NCBI GenBank assembly: GCA_033032175.1
Contig: CM065313.1
Span: 21,062,327-21,126,326, forward strand
Source: Saturnia japonica
Lineage: Eukaryota > Arthropoda > Insecta > Lepidoptera > Saturniidae
Direction of reading: 5' to 3'
Length of the DNA stretch: 64,000 nt
The notes under the pieces are model-generated. The model saw nothing but the letters and a program-made list of their open reading frames with translations, made no database searches and was not told the DNA's origin. The translations under genes and the position numbers were made by a program. Below are positions 36,336-48,395 of this stretch, one piece after another. Positions within the stretch are counted from its first letter, which is position 1. Each line of letters starts with the position of its first letter.

Positions 36336-36420
36336 AACTCATTAAACTAACTGAAAGTTAACCGCAGATAGTTTACAATCTCCGTTAACGCGCGTGACAA
36401 GCGACGTGGAATCACGCACT
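36336..36420 (+). repeat. Duplicated module, copy 2
   Basis: Counterpart of 34,078-34,165, separated from it by about 2.26 kb that includes the Tc1 element. Confidence 0.55.
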
Positions 36421-36599
36421 CGACTTGTTTCAGCTAATTTACTATGATTTAAGACTTTAGGATAACAGGTAACTGATCATTTTTATTGTAATCGTTTTTC
36501 AAATATGATTATTAATTAAATTACTTACACGAGATTCAGATTTTCATGAATTTTCATCATGCGGGTTCGTTCAGCTAAAAAAATCTGGGTATTGCTACA

Positions 36600-36925
36600 A
36601 GGCATTTTTATCCGACCCGACATAGTGACTCTCTTTTAGTTTGTATCATTTCGGGATAAGCCAATGTGCATCCAACTGTGCAGAGGCTTGCAGTCTGGCA
36701 TGATTTACGATTGCGGGGTGGTAGGGTTGTTTTCCTCGATTGCGTCGCAACCACATTGGTGAAAAATCCGTCATAGTGACTCGCTTTTGCATGTCACATT
36801 TCATCCTGTGCAGATCCTGTTAAATGTATGCAGGGCGGCATGACAGCGGTGATCGTCGCAGGATTACGATCTCTCGGTGGTCGCCGTTGTGTTAGGATTG
36901 TACTGTGCAATTTAAATTAAATAAA
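36600..36925 (+). repeat. Dispersed repeat family G, LINE 3'UTR-like, longer copy
   Basis: Two related blocks, 'catagtgactctcttttagtt' near 36,622 and 'catagtgactcgcttttgcat' near 36,772, are followed by ggattacgatctctcggtgg, tcgccgttgtgttagg and attgtactgtgc, then an AAAT-rich end. The ending resembles the tail after the LINE remnant at 2,240-2,300. No reading frame remains. Confidence 0.55.
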
Positions 36926-37405
36926 TAGCTAAATTAAGCAATATAACGTTCATATTCATTGCATTATATTTAGTGATATGAAACACTGTAGCTTATTCGA
37001 TGACATAACTTGTAAACTTTCGTTTTAATAAGTTTCCAACTGGTACAAAAGTAAAGCAACAATAAGGGTCCATGCTCCACGGCAACTCGGCAAAGCGACA
37101 ACTTGAAGCCAGTGACTCTGACGTGATGACTCGCAGGCCGCGGGCCGCAGCGCGTGGCTCTAGCGTGACACAATAAACACGTCGCTAACATCGTTAATCA
37201 ACGACAAACACTTACCTTCGGGCTCGGTTGTACTCTCTTAAACTTAGTTTTACAATATCTGTACTCTTTTCATATTCAAACAATTCCAACCACAGAGAAT
37301 CAAATAGTCTTTGTTTTTCTATGACTCCAACTATTGTACAATTAATTTAATAATTATTTGGAAAATGTATGAACTATTAAAATTATTGAAGTGAATAATT
37401 CTTTT
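36926..37405. other. Non-coding stretch
   Basis: A GC-richer patch at about 37,080-37,170 (gactcgcaggccgcgggccg) within AT-rich DNA. No gene. Confidence 0.4.
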
Positions 37406-37409
37406 GTAT

Positions 37410-37645
37410 CGTGCTAATATGAAACGCGATAAAACGAAAGAGCAACTCTAAAAAGAGAGAAACACATACATCTCTAGGATTTGGCCTACGAGATAATGAG
37501 ATAGAATGCATTTACATTATACACGGTTAATGCAAGTCCTGATTTTCATAACTGTGATCGTCGTCGAATTAGCCTAGTATAACGGTATGAGACTACCAGA
37601 CTTGTACACGCTATTTAATGTAAAGTACGATTGGTCGATAATTCG
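37410..37645 (+). repeat. Direct repeat family F, copy 1
   Basis: Shared words with 38,445-38,655 in the same order: gagaaacacatacatctcta, ggatttggcctacgaga, taatgagataga, attatacacggtt, actgtgatcgtcgtcgaatt, agcct. The copies are about 1.03 kb apart. Confidence 0.6.
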
Positions 37646-38444
37646 CGCTCCTCTAATTTAAAATTTTTAAAAAGAGATTTCAAAGAAGATATTTTTATGT
37701 TTTCTGAAGGTTTCAATTAGTTCAAATTATTTGATTCCAATTATCGACGAATAGTTCGTATATTCGAACACCCCTAATTATAATACCTACCAAATATTAT
37801 AACAACATCGTAACTTATACTGAATAGATAATCGGAAGTTAGCCAGACGTTTCACGTTCCTATGCCACCTACCTCTCAGAAACAATAGCATCACCTTGAC
37901 ACAACACGGCACTACTATGGAGGCCGCATTGAGGGGGGCGGGTAAGGGGAGGGCGACAGGGAGGGAGGTCATAATTAATTACTTCGACCGTGGCAGGTGC
38001 ACAATGACTTCTGCCGGTGACACAGCACGTTTTTTAGACTTATATTTTACGTTGCTTCAGGGCCTCATGGCTTAATTTAAGAAAATCATGAGTTGCAGAT
38101 TGATAGAACGCTTTACTTAAATCATCGCGACCACCATATACATAAGTTTATTCAAACAAATTACCTTTTTAATGAATTTTGAATTCACGCTCTTATATTA
38201 AATCTAAAAATTTTCCGATAAATACATACCTACTTGTATAATACTTAGGTATCTACTTCTAAGGGTAATTGCCCACTACGCTTCTAATTACACTAGACTT
38301 CAGCCGCTGGAAACCAGTTTTATATCATCTGCATTCGTGACTGGAATCTCGTGAGGTCCCAGACATTAATCTACCAACAAACCATTCGCAAAAATTAACG
38401 TGGAAAAAGTAACATGTCTTTACTTTGAAGCGAAAACTTCCTTA

Positions 38445-38655
38445 ATACCGTTGTGGTTTGAAACGGGATGTAGCGAAAACGCGACACTAATGAAACAAAC
38501 ACATGCATCTATAGGATTTAACTTGCGAGAGAATGAGATAAAATATATTATACACGATTCATGCGTCATGATTTCCACGGCTGTGATTGTCGTTAAACTA
38601 GCCTAAAGGTCTGACTTATACGCACTATTCGCTGTTGTGTGGTCGATAGGTCGAC
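38445..38655 (+). repeat. Direct repeat family F, copy 2
   Basis: Collinear with 37,410-37,645 (aacaaacacatgcatctata, ggatttaacttgcgaga, gaatgagataaa, attatacacgattc, gctgtgattgtcgttaaact, agcct). Divergence is considerable, indicating an old duplication or two copies of one element. Confidence 0.6.
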
Positions 38656-38739
38656 CTGCTGATATAATATTTTTATAAAGAAGACATTTTAATAATATGT
38701 TTAAAATATATATGTTTAGAATATATTGAATAAATATTC

Positions 38740-39060
38740 GATCTATGTAATGAGCTAACCAAAAACGGCTACGCGGTTAACTTGTATGCGATGGAAGTGG
38801 GAGCGAGAGGTATTCCAGCGACATCTCTCTATAAGTTGCTAAAAGACCTTGGCCTGTCAAGAGCTGCAGTAAGTTCTACTTTAGAACAGGTATCTAAAGC
38901 AGCATTAACAGTCTTTTACAAAATCTGGCTTGGCAGGGAAGGTATCGCAGGCTATCAAGATGAGCGCTGATGTGCATCATAAGGGGGTCCCTTATACTTA
39001 CACCTGGGTCGCAATTCCCGGGGGCTGCTCGTGTTCCCTATGTCTGCCACACGATGGACC
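38740..39060 (+). pseudogene. LINE ORF C-terminus, interrupted downstream by Transib
   Basis: The plus-strand frame from about 38,750 encodes NGYAVNLYAMEVGARG, then SLYKLLKDLGLSR and YKIWLGRE, with the stop at 38,968-38,970. I recognise the EVGARG..SLY.LLK.LG pattern as the C-terminal tail of a non-LTR retrotransposon reverse transcriptase family. The exact clade is uncertain. The RT core is missing. The following 3'UTR-like GC-rich DNA (cgtgttccctatgtctgcca) is cut at 39,060 by the Transib insertion and appears to resume at 41,288 (cccgcacgttgaatccatgg). Confidence 0.65.
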
Positions 39061-39065
39061 CGGCA

Positions 39066-41282
39066 CACATTGGACTGAAATCGGAGCCTCCCTTTCATAG
39101 ATTTTAGAAAAATGAAATATGTTATTTCATAGTTTTAAGTATACAGTTTTGTCAAAACAGTCATATCATTGTATAATTTAGCAACTTCAAGCTTTATTTT
39201 TACCTTCTACACCATATAATATTGACTTGTAAATTTCAAATGTATGAAAATGAATATTCTTATCGTTATAACTTTTTTGTGTTTTGAGTTGTAAAGCTGA
39301 AATTTATACATATCGTTACTGAGGTGGTAATGAACCCTTAGGACCTTTCACCTTGACCCCGGGCGTCCCCGTTCAACAGATATTTGTTGATGAAAATTTC
39401 ATCTTTGATGACATTGTATTGAGGTGAAATCATCAATCTGTAGGTTTATTTTCGACCTGAATGCTACAGGTATCGATTAATAAAGTTACCCCTGACTTAC
39501 CCTACCGCTTCGTTTTCATTATCTTTCAAAAATACGATTCAGAATTCGTTTTAAAATTTCAATATACCTATTTTTCTTTATTAAAAGTTGTAAATTACCT
39601 ATAAATTTGCACTATAAACTTAAATTAACACCAATTATCATTACCTGCTACTATTCTTGATTGTTTTTGTTCCACATTTCTACCAAAATGTCTTGATTTT
39701 GCTAATTAGGGTAATTATTATAGTTTATTTGTTTCGTTGATATTGATGTTTGTCATAAAAGATTACACGAACAGTTATTTATGGGGCTAGATTAGGATTC
39801 TAAACGAAAGCAGTGTAAATAACATGAGATCTTATATTCATTTTAACTTATCGATTTCAACAGTACCTCTAAATAGATGATGTAAATGTAAATTCCAAAT
39901 ATATAAAAATAATTTATAACAAAATTATGATATTATAAATTATGATATACATATAGTTCCGATGATACCTACTTAATTACACTCATACATTACTCAGAGT
40001 CACACAATTTTTTTACATCTACAAACTATATATTTCCTTTATCTGATGTAAAAATTACCAATAACAATTTAGCTTCATCTGATAGCGGTTTATGGCTAAG
40101 TTGACTTATCTTAGGTGTGATGCTGGACAGGTATGGGTCAGAAGTTATTAACAAACTATGGATAATATCCTCATTTGTTGCAATTCTACTAATTTTTCTC
40201 GAGTGGAATACTCTAAAATTTTTAAAATCTTTATTGCGTGCTTCAGAAGCCTCTTCAGAAGGTTTGCTAATTGGGATAAAGTTATTATGCTCAATTATGT
40301 CTGCACCATGCATGAGTAATTTATGCACGCTAGAAGGCATATAATACCACTGATATAACTCGACATATTTATGAGCTGTTTTAGAACAATATTACCGGAA
40401 CTTTTCCACATCAACAAACTTTCCACATGAGACTACCTGAAGAATCACCGCAAATCTCCTGATGAGTTCTTCATCAACATCAGTGATCTGTGCAGTTACT
40501 TGAGGATTTGCAAAAAACCTTCTTGCGGTGTTCCCATCATTGGTCGTTCCCGCACCTTGTTTAACTATATCTACCAGCAGTCCCAATTCATCTCGAAACT
40601 TTTCTTGAATAATATTTTTCTTGTTATCTACTAGTTGCTTTAAATCGTCTCCTTTGGCTTGCCATTTTTTGAAATCTAGGCGATACGCCATATGCAATAC
40701 GCATTCCATGTATTTAATCTAGGCGTGGAGGGAAGATAGGCCATACTTAAAAATATCCTCAGAATGAGTTCTTCGCGATATCAAGTCGATGGAATTCATA
40801 TCTTTCGGCTTCACTTTACAAATATCACATACTGCTGTTGAGGTATCTGAAAGATATAAAGTTATCTTACCATCTATCATGGTCATATGAAGTCTGTGTT
40901 TCACATTTGTATCATTGACAGCAGTTGGCTGCAATGCAGCAATTCCTCTTTCAACAATTAATTCATATCTTCTGAACGGGGACGCCTGGGCTCAATGTCA
41001 AAGGGCCTAAGGGTTCGTTACCACCACGGTAACGTTACGTATAAGTTTCAGCTTTATAATTGAAAACAAAAAAAGTTATGAAGAAAGGCAAGTTCATTTT
41101 CATACATATAAAATTTACAAGTCCATATTATTTGGTATATAAGGTAAAAATAAAGCTTGAAATTGCTAAATTATACAATGATATGACTGTTTTGACAAAA
41201 CTGTATACTTAAAACTATGAAATAACATATTTAATTTTTCTAAAAGCCTATGAAAGGGAAGCTCCGATTTCAGTCCAATGTG
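39066..41282 (-). mobile_element. Transib (RAG1-related) transposon remnant, 2,217 bp
   Basis: Both ends begin CACATTGGACTGAAATCGGA when read inward (39,066 and, on the minus strand, 41,282). Identical 5-bp GC-rich duplications CGGCA flank it (39,061-39,065 and 41,283-41,287). Transib elements are known for CACWRTG-like ends and 5-bp GC-rich target duplications. The inverted arms extend about 310 bp (39,066-39,380 and 40,970-41,282) with moderate divergence. Between the arms lies the C-terminal half of a transposase. The N-terminal half is missing, so the copy is internally deleted and non-autonomous. Both ends and target sites are preserved. Confidence 0.9.
40026..40982 (-). pseudogene. Transib transposase, C-terminal half with two in-frame stops
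   Basis: One minus-strand frame runs from about 40,982 to 40,026 with nonsense codons TAG at 40,719-40,721 and TAA at 40,392-40,394. In order it shows LHMTMIDGKIT, a CDIC zinc-binding pair followed by KPKDMN, then LDFKKWQAKGD, GTTNDGNTARRFF and VHKLLMHGADII. SEEASEARNKDFKNFR contains the glutamate at the position of the third catalytic acid in Transib/RAG1. The order and spacing match the Transib C-terminal half, which is homologous to the RAG1 core. The first two catalytic aspartates would lie in the missing N-terminal half. The family call rests on recognised motifs plus the matching ends and target duplication. Confidence 0.85.
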
Positions 41283-41287
41283 CGGCA

Positions 41288-42741
41288 CCCGCACGTTGAA
41301 TCCATGGAATGCTAACATGTTTATCTCTCTTCTGAGGGTTTCATTTCTACAGCGTGTGAACTAACTACACACAAGACTTTTATCAAAGAGAAAAAGATTG
41401 ATTTTGGATAGACTAGGTCGTAGGTAGGTAGTTTTGGCAGGTAGGTAGGTCTACAATTACAAGTGGTGCATTTTATTCGTGCTGTAATGGTTATTCGTGA
41501 GTGACTATTCTGGCAGTGTACATTATTACTTAAATTAATCTATAGACATCGTGCACGGCCAGCCGCCCACCTCTAACGGCTTAGTGGGAAATAGCTCTAA
41601 GCTGTAGAAATTTGGTAACAAAATTACCTTTACAGATATATCCATAGTGTAAATAAATATAGTACAAACAGACAATCACTATGAAAAATACAATTTATTT
41701 CAAGAACAGGTATATTTAGTTTAAAAAATTACAGTAATAGACCTGTATTATTTAGTAGGTATTCAAAATCGTTATGTTATATATAAATATTATATTAATA
41801 TAAGTAACTATAATACATATTATGCACAAGCTAATATTAACAGAAATCCTTAAATAGTTTGCAAGCAAACATCTTCAATCAAATAACAACAATAATAATA
41901 ATATAATGCAATTGAGGGCGATAGTTAATTCGGCATATACAGGCACGGTCGTATATCAGCGTGCATTTATCATTTTATCTCTATAATACCGAAACTAGTC
42001 GAAAACAATGGCGTCGGACCACGCAACACCCTTCGCAATCTGCCGGCGGCACGTTACCTGAAAATCCGAATTAATTCATATTCGGACGCGGCAACAATGG
42101 GCCGCAGCGGAAACCTGTCCGCGGTCCACGGATTTTACACGCAGCTTTACACCTGAGCAAACACACAGTAATAACTGCTCTACACCACTGCTAATAAACA
42201 ACAAATTCCACTAACACCCAAAATTAACCATAGTGATGATCCTCCGCAAACGTTTCACAAATGGAACATAATTCAATTTGTCACCTGATTTTTCGAATTT
42301 GTGCAAAATTCAAATTTATTTTCATGATGTTACATATCATTATCAAAAAATGTTTGAATAATTTATAGCCTTTGCCTGACTAGCAGAATTCAGCTCTATT
42401 TTTGGGAATATAAGGCTCATTTTAAATCGCGAAAGTCGAGTCCACCATGACTTGATACAGGTGTTCAACAGTGTGGAAGGCTCGACAAGCTGATTTCGCA
42501 TTCAATATGGCGGACTTTCCGTATCCGTTCGCGATTATGAGTTGATGTATGGTTTATCATAATGGCGTCAACAGACAATGTATTTATTTAAACAGAATTC
42601 TTTAAGTTCAGAATTCAGTTTATTTATTGTCCAATGAAAGCGAGATTGTTCCAGTAGTCCCGAGTAGCTTATTCGGACATTGCATATTTCAACGTGGGTT
42701 CAAATAGGTATTACAATTAACTATATTCATTTTATACCGAC
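41288..42741. other. Non-coding stretch with GC-richer island
   Basis: 41,288-41,330 probably continues the LINE 3' region cut by Transib. A (ggta)n-rich run lies at 41,420-41,450. The island at about 42,000-42,150 is CpG-rich and contains two ACAATGG words (near 42,006 and 42,093), which could be SOX-type sites. No gene. Confidence 0.35.
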
Positions 42742-42990
42742 GACGTAATTAGATATATTTAAGTAATTTTTCAGTAGAAACATTTTAAAGTTTTGAATTT
42801 ATGAATATTTAGAGAACTTAAGCCAATTCCCTAACGACATTCACTCCCTCTATCATAAACTATTATAAGATCAATTGTGATATTTTTTCTATGGATAGAA
42901 TTTTTGTAAGAGGGTTTTATGTACTTAACTTATATACTTATTTTTTGTAATTATGTCATTGTATCATTATGTCCTTTTGTAGTTATTAAA
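42742..42990 (-). mobile_element. MITE family M, copy 3 (inverted)
   Basis: Reverse-complement match to copies 1 and 2: taagtaatttttcagtagaa, ccctaacgacattcactccc, tctatcataaactatt, and at the far end taattatgtcattgta. The centre is diverged and the terminal words are degraded. Confidence 0.7.
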
Positions 42991-44713
42991 AAAACATTAA
43001 ATCCACAATTTGCTCATTAATTATTTATTCAAACTGTTCTAAAAATCTCAACGTGCTGTGTTTATATAACCTTTTAAAAATTTTAACCAGACAATTTTTA
43101 ACAAAGAAAACAACCAATTTCAATTATTTTTAAGATTTCCCTGGTGTATCTTCGAAGTTGAAGATCCAATGCCAATGAAATTAAAATGGGACCATCCTAG
43201 AAGTATCCCTATCCAACCAAAAAAGAGTCATCCAAATCGGTTCATAAACAAAGAAGCTATGGCTGAACAGCTATAAAAAAAAACATTTGAATTGAGTAAC
43301 TTCAATCTTTTATGAAGAACTTCTAGAAGAGCTTGTAAAAGTTGATTCAATGGTAAAGGCCTGTTAAATATGAATCCTATGTCCTATGGGTTGAGCCTCG
43401 GGTTCCGTTACGATTTTTCTTAATTAATGTTTTACTAATTAAATGTTTTATGTAACAACGTTGGCTAAAAATGAAGATAAACGCGGTGAAGAAAATCGAA
43501 GCATTCCAAAAATGTCCTTGTTGATATGTAATGAGAAACAAAATTCTATAGATTTCACGTTTCAAATCTCCCATAAGAAGAGTAGCTGACGTAGTGAATA
43601 AACCTATTCCATGCTTACCCTCAGAACAAAGTATCAGCGCAATAATAACTATAAAAGTTAACATTACAGGTGATTAAAGTAAACAAGTTGAGCGTTCGGG
43701 GGACTTACTAAAAACAAGTTATTAAAAACTAAGTAAAATATTGTTTAAAAATCACTCAGTTTATTTAGAAACAATACGCACACCCTGAGGGGCCTTGCTT
43801 GAAGTGCAATGTTTTGAAACTATATAGCCGCCTGAGGAATTGTTATACAACCGGCTGTGCGTGATGATAGTCTAATCAAATATCGATACTCGCAGCCGCA
43901 CACACACACACTCGTATATAAGAGAATGAGACAGACAGAGAGAAAGACGCATGTAGGGAGCATAGCACTTTTGCCTTAAGTGACGATTTTTATAAGTCAT
44001 CTCTTACTGCAAACCACTTGGAACTTGGAAAGAAACTGGTCTATATATACCCAGCACATCCATTCCAATCATTCGTATATAAAAAAACGACAGAGCTATA
44101 ATTATATAACGTTAATAATATGACAATTGATAATGGCACATCAGAGTGCAAATGTCACGATGACTGTTTGATGCGAGGGACGCATTAGCGGCGCCTGACG
44201 TGATTTATACTTGTCCACGGCACTCACATACTGTCCTGATGAACAAGTGATCTATAGCCAATTCAAATTGATAATGTCCTAGTTAAATGTACAAATTTAA
44301 TTTACCATTTACATTTTTGTATAAAAAATATGCTGATAATGTTACAACTAAAGTCTAAATTACAAGAATGAATACGAATCCTTTTTCTGGATTAGTAGCT
44401 GGCGTAGCTGGCATTTGTCCACAATCTCGTGTCTTAAGTGGAAATGTATGTAAAGATGGTAACACACACTTTACTTGCTTATTTGTTAATACCTAACCGG
44501 ACGAGAAATATAAAACTTTTTACACTCTGCAATGGATGCATCACGTTAACTAAGGCTTCTTGTAGACTTCAAATGTATGTTTATGGAATCTGTGAGGAAT
44601 CGGAACAGAATCATTATTCTGTCATCGCAGTGTGCTGAGAAGCAATTTCAAATTAGCCAAAATGCAATCTAGCTAGATAGTTAGCGAGAAAAGCAAGGTA
44701 TAGAGAGCGAATA
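42991..44713. other. Non-coding stretch
   Basis: AT-rich. A purine/CA-rich simple-sequence patch lies at 43,895-43,955 (cacacacacacac, gagacagacagagagaaag). No gene or RNA seen. Confidence 0.4.
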
Positions 44714-44721
44714 CTCTAAAC

Positions 44722-45028
44722 TAGGGATTCCCAAACTGGGTTCCGCCAAAATTATTTATTATTAGCTGTTATATAATACCACGGTTATATACAATTGTCG
44801 GACATAATACCGAACTATAAAACAATTATTCATAAAACAGTAAAACAATTTCATTCTTCACATTAAAACTTTAACTTAGTAATAACGTGTTTCAATTATG
44901 TTACACATTTTAAAAAAAATGTTCATATATAAATTTCAATGTTGATTTGTAATCATTTGATATTGGGTTCCATATAGTAAAAGGTATTTGGTTGGCGTTC
45001 CGTTATCTTTAAAGTTTAGGAACCCCTG
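44722..45028. mobile_element. hAT-type MITE, 307 bp
   Basis: The inverted ends TAGGGATTCCCAAACT (44,722) and, on the opposite strand, CAGGGGTTCCTAAACT (45,028) fit the hAT terminal pattern. Flanking octamers ctctaaac (44,714-44,721) and ctctaggt (45,029-45,036) agree at the first five positions, consistent with an eroded 8-bp duplication. No coding capacity. Confidence 0.65.
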
Positions 45029-45036
45029 CTCTAGGT

Positions 45037-48000
45037 TGTACAACTACCATAAATTATAGGAACTGAAAAAAAAACTAAATAAATATTGATAAACCAGATC
45101 AAGTTTTTGTCGTCTCTTCTAGATAGATAGATTCAATGTTCTTAAATACTTGCTTAGAACCTAAATTGAATTAAAAAAATATTTTGACTTTAATCAAGAC
45201 CAGAAACGATAAAAAAATATAATTCTCATCATCAGAAACATAGTAATGAGGTTTGGTTGTTATTGATACTTTTCCTTGTTTATTTTAACTCTCGACTGTT
45301 TATACTAAATTTAGTCAAAAAGACAGTTTTAAATCAAATTGTGTAAGAGTGCAAAATTTCACTTCTACTGTAAAGATATATTACGTAGGCTATACAGCAT
45401 TAATAAGGGCAGCAGATTATTAGATCAATAATGGCAAGTAATCAGACGGTCTGCGATCGGGGACAGATTTCCGTGAAATCGTTGTGAGCGTGCGCACGTA
45501 TAAATCAAGCGTGTCCTTTCCCAGAATAAACTGCAGCACCGTATTATACTTTATATACAAGAATATATGTCATCAACGAGACTCGTATTAAATTAACGTC
45601 ACAACAGTTATGACATTATGGGTGGACAGAATAAGTGGATAAATTTAGTTGGATATTTTAGTTGTCTCTTTAAAGCTCTGGAACCTGCGGTTAATGAGCC
45701 ATTAAGTATTACCATCTTCTGAAATCATATAGGATATTTATTTACTTACCAAATAACCTAACTTAACTAGTACAGCATTGATATCATCTACCCTTACCCT
45801 TGATAACATGTCATGGAAGCTGTTGACACAGATAACAGTTGAAACAAAAAAAACTTAATGTCGACTTCTTTAATTATAATAGCAGATGTGTTATCACAAG
45901 ACTAACAAGGACTAGAGAATCTACAAAAATCGAACATTGAAGTAGTTGAAACTTTAGGAGTTCCTTACATAAAACAGATGACCACAAAGAAAAGTTAAAA
46001 GGGAGCTCAAAAGCGTATGAGATTTTAAATGTTGCCGTTAGAAAACTCTATCGCGGCGTCGGGCACATGCCTGGTTAGAAAATAAATGCTAATATCAAGT
46101 TTATCAATAATAAAACCTTTAATTTTGAATACGTTTATATAGATGTAGTACATACGTTGCTTTCCACATAGCTATCACGGAATAATATTAAATGAATAAA
46201 ATTTTCATGAATTTCTTCCAGATAGCGTATTGTCTCCGGGCGCACCCCCTGGCGACTAATTGACACAGCCACGTGTCCACGCACGTCGCACTTCCGGCGG
46301 AAGCGCTCTCCGAGTGACTTATGCGAGCCTTCCTTCCGGTACCCGCTGCGCACGCGGCTCCGTCTGCCTTTTTTCGCGCTCCTTGATGCGTAAGTTCTAT
46401 TTTCACAATGACACCAAAAAACACCGAGCTATAAAAAACATAGTAATAAACTTTTTATATTATTTGAGTATTTTTATAATTTTATAAAATATTAAATGTA
46501 CGTAGAGCTTTTGGTACCTGGAAATAATTTCACTTCAGTAAGTCACTATAGCTTTCATTTGTTGCTTTCTAAATTAAATTTTCTTTATAAATAAAATTTT
46601 AAAACTTGTTCTTTAATAGATTAATAGAAAATCTTTGGCTAATATTAATGCTTTATTTTCAAGAAATAAACAAATCAAAATTATTCTTGTCATCTTCAGT
46701 GTTAAATTCGTTTCTATAACGGAATCAATACAACGTATAAACTAACAAATTTGGTTTTCCTAATTAACTTCTAAACATTTTATGTATTTGCTATGGATAT
46801 ATAATAAATGTATTTGAAGGGATTTATTCAATTTAAAAAAATATATAATAATGTATTACAATACATTCAACTTGCAATAATAATCATTTTATTTTTGTGT
46901 AATAGAACGAGGAACAACCTTTGATAAAGAATCTCGAAGTCCCTATCTTACGATAAATCCGTACCTACTACAGAAATCTCACAATTGATTGGTTAATTAT
47001 ACTAACGACTAAATATGTAAAATGTATATATTTCTCCCTTCTTCCGCTGTGTTAACTCGATGATGCATCACACACAGTGAACGCAGCTAAATCAGTGAGC
47101 ATAAAAATCAATGTTCACCCTATACGAGTTATGTCTAATATCATAACCCTGTATGACAATGACACTCCGAAATGCCACAGCGAGGCGCGGTGGCGTGTCG
47201 CAAGCATTACGAGGGTGATCATTTAGACATCAGTAAATGGATCCAGTGGAAAGAACAAATCAAATCGTCTTACATTTTGATTCCTTTTTTTGTAGTAACT
47301 CTTTACTCTACTGAAAGTTCTATAATCTAGAGCGTACTGACCAGATTAAGTCTACTGAAGCTGTGAAGGCATACTGATTGTAATAGCCAAGCTTTGAGTA
47401 TTAGACATATTCTGTTTATTTCCTTGTTAAACTCTTACCTCCCTTTTTAAATCGGATTACCTAAACATTTCACTCACAAAAATTATGATTTCCTATTAGG
47501 ATATGATTGGACAAATAATTATCATAATATAAAATTCTGTATACAGACAGACATATTAAATATCCTGTTTTAGCGTCAAGAAACGTTGAATTATAGATAC
47601 AATGCATGAGAATGCATAACTTAAATGGAAAGTCAATAGCGTGCACCAAAACAAATGAAATGGGTATGTACATCATGCGAGTGACGTCGCGTGCAGATCT
47701 CAGTTTACGGCTCAGTGACTCAAACCGAGCAACCTGCCTCTAATCATAGGCATAGATTCATATATTTTTAGACATGGATGATAATAATACTGAATAATTA
47801 CCACACATAGACACTTCTACGTTTTTTATTAGGCAAAGTGTACTTATACAAATGAGGTTTCTTGGGATTCCCAAATATTTAACCTACATACAATAGAGTA
47901 AATTTTAAATAGAACTTGTGTTTAATCTTATGATGTAGTAATATTTAAATATAAAATTAATACCTTTCTAATACATAAAAACATATTTTTTTAAAGTAAC

Positions 48001-48395
48001 CATTTTTTCTAATTTTATGCATGAAAGGTCTAATATTTCTCATTCTCAAAGTAGTAACTAGGCTAAAAAGAATTTAAAATATTTCAATTCTATAAAATTA
48101 TTCTATTACAAACTAGCGAACAGCGACGTCATCGCCAGAGCGTGTGCCTCCGAGTGGAAAGCGGACAGTTTGCCCAATAGGTGCCTACCGTTTCGGTTGA
48201 ACCAAAGTTCACGAGTCATTGCGAATGTTGTCACCAGGTTCGAACATATCACAAAGTTTACTGTTTTGTCTTTGTCACTTGAAGTTTAATTCGAGTAAGT
48301 AAACTCGCTTAAATTAATTGCTCGTTTGTTGTTTTAATTAATATGGATTCTAAAACCATACACTGTGTAAAGTATATCTTGTATTTTTGTAAACT
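45037..48395. other. Non-coding stretch with CpG-rich patches
   Basis: Patches at 46,235-46,390, 47,165-47,225 and 48,115-48,250 are GC-richer and carry no repeat signature I recognise. Frames across 46,135-46,487 are open in three phases, as expected from composition, and show no domain. These patches could be conserved non-coding DNA. No gene is supported. Confidence 0.35.

Noticed and set aside
42655..42715. tRNA-like box words (gtccCGAGTAGCTTATTCGG, gtgGGTTCAAATA)
   Set aside because: No cloverleaf pairing could be drawn and no anticodon arm is visible; at most a decayed tRNA-derived SINE head.
43895..43955. CA/GA-rich block as a CRISPR-like or satellite array
   Set aside because: Only simple dinucleotide-type runs, with no regular repeat-spacer structure.
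46135..46487. Overlapping frames on both strands across a CpG-rich patch
   Set aside because: Three phases are open together, which points to base composition. No domain or splice context was convincing.
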